Below are positions 7,010 through 14,438 of a stretch of 18,290 nt of DNA, one piece after another; position 1 is the first letter of the stretch, and every line of letters starts with the position of its first letter. This DNA is from an uncultured bacterium (GTDB taxonomy: Bacteria > Verrucomicrobiota > Kiritimatiellia > CAIKKV01 > CAITUY01). Under the pieces are notes generated by a model, which did not search any database, was not told the origin of the DNA, and worked only from the letters and a program-made list of their open reading frames with translations. The DNA lies in the NCBI GenBank assembly GCA_903934155.1, contig CAIZMS010000291.1:1-18290 (forward strand), written 5' to 3'. The position numbers and the translations under genes were made by a program.

Positions 7010-8105
7010 TCCTCGCGGTTCTCTCACTGACCCAGCGGTGAATATCGCTACGGGTTTTCTCCCAGGCCTTTTCATCGGTTCGATCCTTCATGAACCGGTC
7101 GAAGATCTCCAGGAAAGCGGTGGTGAAGGTCGTCATGGATGTCATGCGCTCCTGAAAGCGGCTGATGGGTTCCAGTTTTTCGCCTTCGGGCAACTTCAGT
7201 CCGCGGAAGGTAAAGGATTCGGCGTCAAGGGAGACCTGCCAGGTGTCTTCGCCCCGCGCCAGGAGGATCTTGGCTTTTCTGAGTTTCTTGCCGCTGAGCA
7301 GGGCGATTTTGGCCTCGGCGCTGATGGCGGGGGTGCCGCGCCGGAGGACGGTCTCATGGGCGCCCTGACCCTCCAGAACGAAGGTGAGGGGGCCTTCGAT
7401 CATGATGGCGAAGTCGCCGCCGGAGGGGAGTTTGAAAATGCCGCCCCGTGCCTCGGAATAGAACCAGAGCCAGGTCAGGAAATCCTGGCCCGGACTGTTC
7501 CCGACGGCGTCATCCTCGCAGTCGGGTGAAAAACTGGCGGGAGTATAATCCCGGATGTCGTACTTCAGGCGACGGGCCGCCGCATACTGGGGCGAAACGG
7601 GGATTACGCCAAACCCGAGGGTTTCCCGGAAGGTGGCTTCGAGGGCCTCCTGTTGCTTGTCGGAGGTGGCCTCCGAAAAAATAACGCCGCTTTCGGGCTG
7701 ATGGACCATCGCCATGCCCTTGAGTTGGGGGGGCATGGTGGGGAGCAGGCGAGCCTCAATTTCCTTCCTGATTTCAGTACGGGTTTTGCGATCCAGTTGA
7801 GCGCGGTTTTCCGCCTGCATGCGGGCGAGTTCCTCCATTCGGCATTCCGCCCGAAGGAGCGACTCGGGGATTTTGCGCTCCGCCCGCATCATGGTCAGGC
7901 GCAGGTAACCGGCGTAGAAGGCGGTGTCGTCGGTGATGTTCCTGTCCAGTAGATGCCGTCCAGTGACCCAGCCGTGAATCGGGGTGTCGCCGAGTGTTGA
8001 AATGGGTGGCGCGGCGTGTTTCGCGAACCGCTCCACATGGTCCTTGGGAAGTTTTTGAGGAAGATAAAACATCCGGAACGTCATGCTGCCGCTTTCGAAA
8101 GACAT
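7005..8105 (-). CDS. rdgC: RdgC-like recombination-associated protein
   Basis: This 366-residue protein resembles RdgC, a ring-forming double-stranded-DNA-binding protein that modulates RecA. The best match is the central part: a charged coiled stretch beginning KIPESLLRAECRMEE (residues about 78-92). It continues through RKTRTEIRKEIEARLLP and an FSEATSDKQQEALEATFRETLG segment. All of these line up with E. coli RdgC (303 aa) in order and character. HGWV near residue 44 also fits. The C-terminal half is more divergent and the protein is longer than the E. coli form. The ATG at 8105 is backed by AAGGAG 7 bases upstream. It is probably co-transcribed with the small protein gene 33 bases upstream. 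Recognition is by eye and moderate. Confidence 0.7.
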   Translation of the reverse strand: MSFESGSMTFRMFYLPQKLPKDHVERFAKHAAPPISTLGDTPIHGWVTGRHLLDRNITDDTAFYAGYLRLTMMRAERKIPESLLRAECRMEELARMQAENRAQLDRKTRTEIRKEIEARLLPTMPPQLKGMAMVHQPESGVIFSEATSDKQQEALEATFRETLGFGVIPVSPQYAAARRLKYDIRDYTPASFSPDCEDDAVGNSPGQDFLTWLWFYSEARGGIFKLPSGGDFAIMIEGPLTFVLEGQGAHETVLRRGTPAISAEAKIALLSGKKLRKAKILLARGEDTWQVSLDAESFTFRGLKLPEGEKLEPISRFQERMTSMTTFTTAFLEIFDRFMKDRTDEKAWEKTRSDIHRWVSERTARK

Positions 8106-8112
8106 GGATAAA

Positions 8113-8118
8113 CTCCTT
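8113..8118 (-). promoter_or_regulatory. Shine-Dalgarno site of the RdgC-like gene
   Basis: On the minus strand AAGGAG lies 7 bases before the ATG at 8105, a near-perfect site that fixes the start. Confidence 0.75.
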
Positions 8119-8138
8119 GAATGGGGGATCGGGAAGGG

Positions 8139-8630
8139 TTAGCCGTAACCGCGTTTTTGCAGTTCCCGGGCAATGCTGACCTGGAATTCCTGGACATCCT
8201 GGGCGGAGGGCCGATAGGACTTGTCGGTTCCGCCAAGAGCGAGACGCCCCGTCTGGTCGAGCGCCCAGGTGGCCTTGACGCCGTCCGAGAAAACGACCGT
8301 TCCGCTGACGAGCGAGCCCGGCCTCATGAGGCGATCGACATCCACGATCACGCCGCCGGCGGCGGGCGCGGGTTCGCCGGGGAGTCCCGGAATTCCCGCC
8401 TCGTCATCGGCAGCCGGAACGGGGGCCGGTGTGGCGAGATCCTTGGGAGGGGGCGGACTACTTTTCTTTTCCTGCAGATTCAGTCCCAGCTCGATCAGCA
8501 GGAATCGAACATCCATGTAAAGAAGGTTCAGCTTAAACTGGTCAGCCAGGCGGCGTTGGATTTCGGAAAGGCCGCAGCCTTCTGTAACCCATTGGGCGAC
8601 AAGTGCTTTTTGTTCGTCATTCAGTTGCAT
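8139..8630 (-). CDS. conserved hypothetical protein of verrucomicrobial type
   Basis: A 163-residue soluble protein in three parts. An N-terminal helical region (1-53), MQLNDEQKALVAQWV to about LLIELGLNL, looks like a short helix-turn-helix-type fold. A proline/alanine-rich linker follows (about 57-90). A C-terminal beta-rich region has GVIVDVDRLMRPGSLVSG, VVFSDGVKATWALDQTGRLAL, and an end helix, SAQDVQEFQVSIARELQKRGYG. I associate this layout with a family seen in Verrucomicrobia, but its function is not known to me. It is the first gene of a minus-strand operon with the RdgC-like gene. A good promoter (8668-8696) and an AGGGA ribosome site lie upstream. Confidence 0.75.
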   Translation of the reverse strand: MQLNDEQKALVAQWVTEGCGLSEIQRRLADQFKLNLLYMDVRFLLIELGLNLQEKKSSPPPPKDLATPAPVPAADDEAGIPGLPGEPAPAAGGVIVDVDRLMRPGSLVSGTVVFSDGVKATWALDQTGRLALGGTDKSYRPSAQDVQEFQVSIARELQKRGYG

Positions 8631-8667
8631 AAATCAGTCCCTTTTTGAATGCCCACAGGCGTTTGGC

Positions 8668-8696
8668 AGTATTTCAGAATCAGCTTGGCGTGTCAA
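8668..8696 (-). promoter_or_regulatory. sigma-70-type promoter for the hypothetical/rdgC operon
   Basis: On the minus strand a perfect -35 TTGACA (8691-8696) is followed by a 17-base spacer and the -10 AATACT (8668-8673, four of six matches). The predicted start near 8660 gives a leader of about 30 bases before the ATG at 8630. Confidence 0.6.
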
Positions 8697-8712
8697 TCGG
8701 GGGTGGTAAGAT
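8685..8712 (+). promoter_or_regulatory. possible promoter for archease-rtcB, back-to-back with the minus-strand promoter
   Basis: TTGGCG (8685-8690) and TAAGAT (8707-8712) are separated by 16 bases. Its -35 abuts the opposite-strand -35, so the two promoters share one small divergent control region. The match is only fair. No palindromic NtrC/RtcR-type enhancer site or sigma-54 promoter was recognised. Confidence 0.35.
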
Positions 8713-8735
8713 TCGGGGGTGAGCGGCCGTTATCT

Positions 8736-9155
8736 ATGAAACCGAAATGGGAGCATTTTGAGCACCAGGCCGACATCGGCATCCGGGGCACCGGACGGAC
8801 GATGGCGGAGGCCTTTGAACAGGCGGCGGTGGCGCTGACGGCGGTGATCACCCCGCCGGAACGAATTTTCCCCGGGGAGGCGGTTCGGGTGCATTGTGAA
8901 GCGCCGGACAGGGAACTGTTGTTAGTGGACTGGCTGAGCGCGATTCTGCGGGAGATGTCGGCTCTGGGGATGTTGTTTTCACGCTTTGAGGTCACCGTTT
9001 CCGGAAACACTCTGGATGCCGTACTCTACGGTGAGCCGCTGGATTCGGAACGCCATGAGCCGGTGGTTGAAGTCAAGGGAGCCACCTATTTCAAGTTGAG
9101 TGTCGGGCAGGATCAAGAGGGATTGTGGACGGCCCAGTGTGTGGTGGATGTCTGA
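8736..9155 (+). CDS. archease, activator of the RtcB RNA ligase
   Basis: The 139-residue length is typical. Archease speeds guanylylation of RtcB and allows multiple turnovers. The family hallmarks are WEHFEHQADIGIRGTG near the N-terminus, where the HxADIGI aspartate binds metal. LLLVDWLSAILREMSALGMLFSRF lies in the middle, and the chain ends in CVVDV, the usual terminal acidic motif. The ATG at 8736 is preferred because the family begins a few residues before HQADIGI. The upstream in-frame ATG at 8649 adds 29 residues with no family resemblance and runs through the promoter. It lies 16 bases before rtcB, so the two are almost certainly co-transcribed. Confidence 0.93.
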   Translation: MKPKWEHFEHQADIGIRGTGRTMAEAFEQAAVALTAVITPPERIFPGEAVRVHCEAPDRELLLVDWLSAILREMSALGMLFSRFEVTVSGNTLDAVLYGEPLDSERHEPVVEVKGATYFKLSVGQDQEGLWTAQCVVDV

Positions 9156-9171
9156 GAGATGAGATAGCTCC

Positions 9172-10602
9172 ATGGATAAGACTAAACTTATTCGACGATC
9201 GGACTGGGCGTGGGAAATTCCCCGGGCCGGGCGCATGGAAGTGCCGGGAATCCTGTTCGCCTCGGAGCCCTTGATTGAGGAGATGGACGACAAGGTTCGC
9301 GAGCAGTTGTCCAATGTGGCGTCGCTTCCCGGGATTGTGGAGGCCGCTTGCGCGATGCCGGATGCCCATTGGGGGTATGGCTTTCCCATTGGCGGGGTGG
9401 CGGCCTTTGATCCGAAGCAGGGTGGTGTGATCTCGGCAGGGGGCGTGGGGTTCGACATTTCATGCGGTGTCAGGACGCTGTTGACCCCCTTGCTGAGGAA
9501 AGAGGTGGAAGCGATCCGGGATAAACTGGCGGATGCCCTTTTCTATCATATCCCGGCGGGGATGGGGAGCACCAGTCGGCTCAGTCTCGATAAACGGGCG
9601 ATGACGGCGATGCTGAAGGGGGGTGCCCGGTGGGCGGTGTCGAAAGGGTATGGGGCGTCCCGCGATCTGGAGTGCATTGAAAACGGCGGGGTGTGCGGGG
9701 ATGCCGAGCCGGATGAGGTTTCAGAGCAGGCGCGGCGGCGGCAGACGGAGGAGATGGGGACGCTGGGGTCGGGGAATCATTATTTAGAGCTGCAAGCCGT
9801 TGCCGAGATATTTGACCCGGTCGCCGCCGAGGCTTACGGGCTGGTGCGCGACGGAGTGGTGGTCAGCATCCACTGCGGGTCGCGCGGGTTGGGGCACCAG
9901 GTGGCGACCGAGTTTTCGCGGCGCATGATCATGGAGGCCCCGCAGTACGGGATTCATGTGATGGATCGTGAGTTGGCATCGGTTCCAGCCTTTTCGCCGC
10001 CCGGGAAGTGCTATTACGGGGCGATGTGTGCGGCGGCGAACTGTGCGCTGGCCAACCGCCAGATCCTGTCGCATTTTGTGCGGGAGGTGTTCAAGGACGC
10101 CATCGGGGATCACGAGTTGCTTCTTCTTTATGATGTGTCGCATAATTTGTGCAGTGTGGAGGATCATGAAGTAGGCGGTGTGAAAAAGCGGTTGTATGTC
10201 CATCGCAAGGGCGCCACGCGGGCAGTGGGGCCGGGGCATCCTGATCTCCCGACGCGGTATCGGTCGGTTGGGCAGCCGGTGTTGGTGGGCGGCACGATGG
10301 GAACCGCTTCCTATATTCTCGCCGGCACTGAGGAAAGCGGGCGGATGGCCTTTCATTCCGCGTGCCATGGGGCGGGGCGGAGCCAAAGCCGTAGCCAGGC
10401 GCTGAAACAGTACCGGGGCGAGGATGTGGTGGAGAAACTCCGGCGGCGGAACATCACCGTGAAAACCCGCTCCTTCAGGGGGGTCGCCGAGGAGGCGCCC
10501 GCCGCGTATAAGGATGTGAGCGAAGTCGTCCGGGCGACGGCCGGGGCCGGGCTCGCCCGTCTGGTGGCGAGGCTGGAGCCGATGATTTGTGTGAAAGGGT
10601 AA
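9172..10602 (+). CDS. rtcB: RNA-splicing/repair ligase RtcB
   Basis: RtcB joins 2',3'-cyclic-phosphate (or 3'-phosphate) and 5'-OH RNA ends using GTP and manganese. The 476-residue chain has every expected metal and nucleotide residue. D95 and C98 lie in GFDISCGVR, H203 in GSGNHYLE, H234 in SIHCGSRGLGHQ, and H324 in DVSHNLC. The guanylylated H399 lies in CHGAGRSQSR. PDAHWGYGFPIGG (63-75) is also diagnostic. In bacteria the enzyme repairs cleaved RNA, for example after toxin or stress damage. Archease directly upstream indicates the archease-dependent type. The TAA stop is followed within 5 bases by a heptamer repeat that runs up to hflX. Confidence 0.97.
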   Translation: MDKTKLIRRSDWAWEIPRAGRMEVPGILFASEPLIEEMDDKVREQLSNVASLPGIVEAACAMPDAHWGYGFPIGGVAAFDPKQGGVISAGGVGFDISCGVRTLLTPLLRKEVEAIRDKLADALFYHIPAGMGSTSRLSLDKRAMTAMLKGGARWAVSKGYGASRDLECIENGGVCGDAEPDEVSEQARRRQTEEMGTLGSGNHYLELQAVAEIFDPVAAEAYGLVRDGVVVSIHCGSRGLGHQVATEFSRRMIMEAPQYGIHVMDRELASVPAFSPPGKCYYGAMCAAANCALANRQILSHFVREVFKDAIGDHELLLLYDVSHNLCSVEDHEVGGVKKRLYVHRKGATRAVGPGHPDLPTRYRSVGQPVLVGGTMGTASYILAGTEESGRMAFHSACHGAGRSQSRSQALKQYRGEDVVEKLRRRNITVKTRSFRGVAEEAPAAYKDVSEVVRATAGAGLARLVARLEPMICVKG

Positions 10603-10606
10603 ATAG

Positions 10607-10648
10607 GGAATTCTGGATTCTGGATTCCTCTTTCTGTATTCTCCCCTC
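10607..10648. repeat. six in-phase degenerate heptamers abutting the hflX start codon
   Basis: From 10607 the plus strand reads as 7-base units all ending in TTC or CTC: GGAATTC, TGGATTC (twice), CTCTTTC, then TGTATTC and TCCCCTC. The reverse complements (for example GAATCCA and GAATACA) match the GAAYNCT consensus of the other arrays. The last unit ends at base 10648, directly before the ATG at 10649, leaving no Shine-Dalgarno sequence. Confidence 0.75.
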
Positions 10649-11773
10649 ATGAGTTCCAAGCACGGTCAATTAACGAATGTGGCGCAGGAACGGGCGTTGC
10701 TGGTTCAGGTTGTGATCGGGCGAGCCGGTCGCGATTTGGCAAAGGATTCACTGGAAGAGCTTGAGCGACTGGCCGATACGGCCGGCGCGGTGGTGGTGGG
10801 GACGCTTTCCCAAAACAGACACTCCCCGGTTCCGAAAACATTCATTGGGGAGGGGAAGCTCGAGGAGATTAAGCTTGCCTGCAATCAGGTGCGGGCGAAC
10901 CTTGTGATATTTGACAATGATCTTTCCCCCATGCAGGTGAACAACCTCGATGTGGCGCTGGGGACCAAGGTGATTGACCGCACGGAGGTGATCCTTCAGA
11001 TTTTCGCCAGGCGGGCGCGTTCGGCTGAAGCCCAGATCCAGGTTGAGCTGGCACAGTTGGAATATCTGGTAGGGCGGTTACCGCTATCCGAGAAGCAGGC
11101 GCGTTTTACCGGCGGCATCGGCATGAAGGGTCCTGGTGAGAGTCCGCTTCGGCTTCGCAATGAACCCATGCGGCGCCGGATCCGGGATTTGAAGGATAAA
11201 CTGGAATCCATCCAGGATCGTCGTGAACGGACCCGGGTGCGAAGGCCCTGGGCGGCGGTCAGTTTGGTGGGCTACACCAATGCCGGAAAATCAACCTTGT
11301 TGAACAGCTTGTCCGGGACGGATGCCTATGTGGATGACCGGCTGTTTGCCACGCTCGACACCAAGAGCCGACTCGTCCATGTTCCGGATGGGCGTGATAT
11401 CCTGTTGACGGACACGGTGGGGTTCATCCGGCATCTGCCGCATGGACTGATCGCTTCATTCCGCTCAACGCTGGAGGAAGTGGCGCAGGCGGATCTTTTG
11501 CTTCATGTCGCCGACGCCGGGCATCCCTATGTGAGCGAGCACTGTGATGTGGTGTTTGATACCCTGGCGGACATTGGTGCCGATACCGTTCCGGCCTTGA
11601 TGGTGTTCAACAAGTGCGATACCCCTGCCGCACGGGAACGATGGCCGGATCTGTTGGCGAGGTATCCCGGCGCCATGGCCGTGTCGGCCCTGCAACACGA
11701 GGGGATGGGAGAGCTGAAACAAAGAATGGCGGAGATGATTGACGGGAAGGAGCGGCCGAACCTTGACCCTTGA
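10649..11773 (+). CDS. hflX: GTPase HflX
   Basis: HflX is a ribosome-associated GTPase that splits stalled or heat-damaged 70S ribosomes. The N-terminal HflX domain (about 15-200) has KTFIGEGKLEEI, VIFDNDLSPMQ and ARSAEAQIQVELAQLEYL. The GTPase domain has G1 GYTNAGKST (208-216), switch FATLDT (233-238), G3 DTVG (255-258), G4 NKCD (321-324) and G5 SAL (346-348). At 374 residues it is shorter than the E. coli protein (426), mainly at the C-terminus. The glycine-rich loop is odd: GPGE is followed by SPLRLRNEPMRRR rather than the usual TQLExDRRR, with a four-residue insertion. No Shine-Dalgarno site precedes the ATG, which abuts the heptamer array. The gene's end also runs into a heptamer array. 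Confidence 0.93.
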   Translation: MSSKHGQLTNVAQERALLVQVVIGRAGRDLAKDSLEELERLADTAGAVVVGTLSQNRHSPVPKTFIGEGKLEEIKLACNQVRANLVIFDNDLSPMQVNNLDVALGTKVIDRTEVILQIFARRARSAEAQIQVELAQLEYLVGRLPLSEKQARFTGGIGMKGPGESPLRLRNEPMRRRIRDLKDKLESIQDRRERTRVRRPWAAVSLVGYTNAGKSTLLNSLSGTDAYVDDRLFATLDTKSRLVHVPDGRDILLTDTVGFIRHLPHGLIASFRSTLEEVAQADLLLHVADAGHPYVSEHCDVVFDTLADIGADTVPALMVFNKCDTPAARERWPDLLARYPGAMAVSALQHEGMGELKQRMAEMIDGKERPNLDP

Positions 11774-11795
11774 GCCTTCAGTATCGAACTTGAGG
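11758..11795. repeat. degenerate heptamer tandem repeat over the hflX stop and metallophosphoesterase start
   Basis: In phase from 11758 the units are GAACCTT, GACCCTT, then GAGCCTT, CAGTATC and GAACTTG, in the same orientation and consensus as 6241-6275. The array encodes the last residues and TGA of hflX. It also contains the TTG (11790) favoured here as the next gene's start. Confidence 0.6.
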
Positions 11796-12635
11796 AAAGC
11801 CCGTCGGGTGATCGTATTGGCATTGGTGTTGCTGGCGGGGTGTGCGTCGGCTGAACGCTTTTATTTTGTCCAGATCAGCGATACCCATTGGGGGGCGAGG
11901 GACGGCGTTTCGTTGACGCGACGGGCGGCGGAGATGATCAATGCCCTTCCGGTTAAGGTCGAGTTTGTGGTGATGACAGGGGATGTGTGTTCCGATTCAA
12001 TCCTGAAGGAACCGGTGGTGAAGGAAGGGCAGGAGGCCCTGAAGGGATTGAAGGCTCCCTTGTATTATGTTCCCGGGAATCACGACATCGTGAAGACGGA
12101 TAGTGTCCGCACAAGCGCCCAGTTTGAGAAAACTTTCGGCCCGCTGAACCGGAAAGTGGAGGTGCGGGGAGTGATGTGCCTTTTCCTGTGTACGGAAATG
12201 AAGGAAGGCGAGACCCGCCCCCCCGCCGAGGTCGAACGGCTTTGGATTGAGGATAAACTGGAGTCGGGTAAGAGTCGGAAACCAGTACTGATTTTCATGC
12301 ACCGTCCCCCCATCTTTGATATGGTGAATGGATCGGACGGACAGGTGTCATGGGATCATCCGTATGACACGCGGTGGGGTTCCTTATTTGAGGGGCATCC
12401 GGAGATCAAGGGGGTTTTTGCCGGGCATTTTCATCGTGAAGAACTGCGCTGGATCGGGGGCGTTCCTGTTTTTGTAGCTCCGGCCCTGGCGCGTTTCTGG
12501 GATCGGCAACCCTCCTTCCGGCTCTTTGAGTATCATGACGGGCAGTTGAATTATTGGGCGCTGTATCCGGAGCGGGGTAGTTCCACCAAGTGGACGCCGC
12601 CTTCGGGGGCGCGTCAGACGCCGGCGGGAGAATAA
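11790..12635 (+). CDS. calcineurin-like metallophosphoesterase, probable lipoprotein
   Basis: All metallophosphoesterase motifs are present in order: QISDTH (D31, H33), TGD (63-65), GNHD (96-99), FMHRPP and GHFHRE. The fold binds two metal ions and hydrolyses phosphomonoesters or diesters; the substrate is unknown. From the TTG at 11790 the N-terminus is a short basic stretch, a hydrophobic core and the lipobox LAGC (Cys18). This predicts export and lipid anchoring. No ATG exists in frame upstream. The alternatives are TTG 11739, which would overlap hflX by 35 bases, and GTG 11808. The start is therefore uncertain by up to 17 codons. It is in line with hflX and one base upstream of the next gene, probably as one transcript. 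Confidence 0.85.
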   Translation: MRKARRVIVLALVLLAGCASAERFYFVQISDTHWGARDGVSLTRRAAEMINALPVKVEFVVMTGDVCSDSILKEPVVKEGQEALKGLKAPLYYVPGNHDIVKTDSVRTSAQFEKTFGPLNRKVEVRGVMCLFLCTEMKEGETRPPAEVERLWIEDKLESGKSRKPVLIFMHRPPIFDMVNGSDGQVSWDHPYDTRWGSLFEGHPEIKGVFAGHFHREELRWIGGVPVFVAPALARFWDRQPSFRLFEYHDGQLNYWALYPERGSSTKWTPPSGARQTPAGE

Positions 12636-12636
12636 C

Positions 12637-13557
12637 ATGCAGTGGTATTATGCAGTAAAAGGACAGCAGCAGGGCCCGGTTGAACAGGACGAACTGTTTT
12701 CCCTGGCGCGCGATGGAAAACTAACGGGGAATGATTTGGTCTGGAACTCCACTATGGGAAACCAGTGGGTTAAAGCGTCAGTCATTCCGGGACTATTCAG
12801 CCGGCCGGAAACGGCGGGGAGTGGTGCACCTCCACCGGTATCAGAGTGGTCTTCCCAAGCCCAATTCAAAAGCGCGATGCATAACCGGGATTTGATGGCG
12901 AGTGCGCGAGCTGCGTTGGCCGGGAACTGGGGCTTGGCGATCGGCGGGGTGCTTATTTATCTTTTGGTGATGGTGGTTCTGGCGGCCATTCCTTATCTCG
13001 GGAGTGTCGTCAGTTTCATCATTGGGGGTCCCTTGATTCTGGGATGGTCGTTGTTTTTCCTGATGCTGGCCCGGGGGCAGCCGGGACCCGTGGGGATGAT
13101 TTTTGATGGCTTCAAGCAATTCGGGACGGCTTTCCTCGCCTCTCTTTTAATGGCCCTGTTGATATTTGCCTGGGCGTTGCCCGGCATCATCGTCATCATC
13201 GTCATGGGGGTTCTCGCCTTGAAGCCCCTTCTGGGGGGAGGGATGCCTTCGGTGGGAATGATACTGCCGTTGGTTCCCCTGGCGCTTCTGGCGATGATCC
13301 CGGCGATCATCGCCGAATTCCGCTATTCCATGACTTACTTTGTGATCAACGATACGCCCGGCATCGGGCCTATGGAAGCCATCCAGCACAGCTCACAAAT
13401 GATGCGGGGGAACAAATGGAAGTTGTTTTGCCTGCAGTGCCGTTTTATTGGGTGGTCATTTCTCTGTCTGTTTACGATGGGAATCGGGTTTCTCTGGCTC
13501 GTTCCCTATATGATGACGAGTAAGGCGGCTTTTTACGAGGAACTGAGCAAGGGCTAG
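12637..13557 (+). CDS. GYF_2-domain protein with a DUF975-like membrane region
   Basis: A 306-residue protein. Residues 1-53 are a GYF_2 domain (WYYAVKGQQQGPV, then DGKLTGNDLVW and GNQWVKAS), a module thought to bind proline-rich peptides. A short linker leads to about six membrane segments from residue 107. Their start, DLMASARAALAGNWGLAI, and the later FRYSMTYFVINDTPGIGPMEAIQHSSQMMRGNKWKLF match the DUF975 family of unknown function. The ending WLVPYMMTSKAAFYEEL is also typical. GGGAG lies 6 bases before the ATG, and one base separates it from the metallophosphoesterase stop, so it is the last gene of that operon. Its biological role is unknown. Confidence 0.85.
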   Translation: MQWYYAVKGQQQGPVEQDELFSLARDGKLTGNDLVWNSTMGNQWVKASVIPGLFSRPETAGSGAPPPVSEWSSQAQFKSAMHNRDLMASARAALAGNWGLAIGGVLIYLLVMVVLAAIPYLGSVVSFIIGGPLILGWSLFFLMLARGQPGPVGMIFDGFKQFGTAFLASLLMALLIFAWALPGIIVIIVMGVLALKPLLGGGMPSVGMILPLVPLALLAMIPAIIAEFRYSMTYFVINDTPGIGPMEAIQHSSQMMRGNKWKLFCLQCRFIGWSFLCLFTMGIGFLWLVPYMMTSKAAFYEELSKG

Positions 13558-13593
13558 CGGATAGGGCCTGCGGTAATTCCCGAAGGGATGAGG

Positions 13594-14391
13594 TCACGGC
13601 CAAAGCGATTGGGCATTGGACACTGTTGTTTTCGCCAGTTCCAGCTCAGGAATCCCCTTGATTTTCGCCACGGCCGTCAAGACTGCGGTTAAATGGGCGG
13701 GTTCATTGATCGCTTTACCGGCGGAATCAAGCAGACGGCCCACACTCGGCGGCAGGAATGGCGGCAAGTCCGGGGCATCCGTTTCGATCAGTAGATAGTC
13801 CAGAGGAACCGCGGCCACGGCGTCCCGCCCCTTTCGATTCTGTTCGAAGGTGATGGCGCCTGAGAAGGAGAAGAACGCTCCGCGCCGGATGAGCGGTTGA
13901 ACCAGATCCACGGAGCCCGAATAGGAGTGAAGCACAAACCTGCGGGCGGGCCATCCTGTTTCATCCAGCAACTCCACTAGGCGTCCCCAGGCCCGGCGGC
14001 AGTGGAAGGTGACGGGCAGGTGCCGTTCGTTGGCCAGATGGATCTGGGCGAGCAAAACGGTTTCCTGGTCTGTGAAAGTCGTCTTGTCCAGAGCGTGATC
14101 CAGCCCGATTTCGCCGACGGATGAGGGCGTGTCTTCCAGGCAGGCTTTCAGGGCATCCAGCCAGCCCTCGCTCCGGCTTCCGGCATACCAGGGATGCAGG
14201 CCGAAGGAAAGTTGAACCCCGGGGAAACGCTGCGCGAGTCCCGGAAGCAGGGGCCAGTCCTTCTCTCGGCTTCCGCAACACATAAGATCCGTCACCCCGG
14301 CCTTGGCCGCGCGCTCCATGGCGGCGTCAAGGTACGGGGTCAGTCGTTCGTCCTGTAAATGACAATGGGCGTCAAAGAGGTTCATGGTCAT
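13594..14391 (-). CDS. TatD-family metal-dependent hydrolase (DNase)
   Basis: About 265 residues, a usual TatD length. DAHCHLQD near the N-terminus gives the HxH pair. VGEIGLDH gives the catalytic/metal glutamate, VTFHCRRAW and VLHSYSG the two later histidines, and LIETDAPDLPPF the final aspartate. TatD proteins are 3'-5' exonucleases or endonucleases acting on DNA and RNA. GLDH replaces the common GLDY. The start could be the ATG at 14391 or 14385; neither has a clear ribosome site. The gene converges with the GYF_2 gene (36-base gap) and diverges from the MFS gene across a 47-base spacer made mainly of heptamer repeats. Confidence 0.9.
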   Translation of the reverse strand: MTMNLFDAHCHLQDERLTPYLDAAMERAAKAGVTDLMCCGSREKDWPLLPGLAQRFPGVQLSFGLHPWYAGSRSEGWLDALKACLEDTPSSVGEIGLDHALDKTTFTDQETVLLAQIHLANERHLPVTFHCRRAWGRLVELLDETGWPARRFVLHSYSGSVDLVQPLIRRGAFFSFSGAITFEQNRKGRDAVAAVPLDYLLIETDAPDLPPFLPPSVGRLLDSAGKAINEPAHLTAVLTAVAKIKGIPELELAKTTVSNAQSLWP

Positions 14392-14396
14392 CAATT

Positions 14397-14431
14397 TTCT
14401 GGATACTGAACACTGAATACTGAATACTACC
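14397..14431. repeat. heptamer tandem repeat in the tatD/MFS divergent spacer
   Basis: This is the clearest array. From 14401 the units are GGATACT, GAACACT, then GAATACT twice, followed by a degenerate unit. It occupies most of the 47-base gap between two divergent start codons (14391 and 14439), so any promoters must overlap it. Confidence 0.75.
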
Positions 14432-14438
14432 GTTTCTT

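Noticed and set aside
8221..8520. Long open frame on the plus strand opposite the hypothetical protein
   Set aside because: It is a GC-rich shadow rich in Pro, Ser and Arg with no family features. The minus-strand protein has recognisable ends and a promoter.
13560..13593. Bidirectional terminator between the convergent GYF_2 and tatD genes
   Set aside because: Only a 4-bp TCCC/GGGA stem is visible and there is no T-run on either strand.
14397..14431. CRISPR-like repeats
   Set aside because: The units are 7 bases in direct tandem with no spacers, and no cas genes are nearby.
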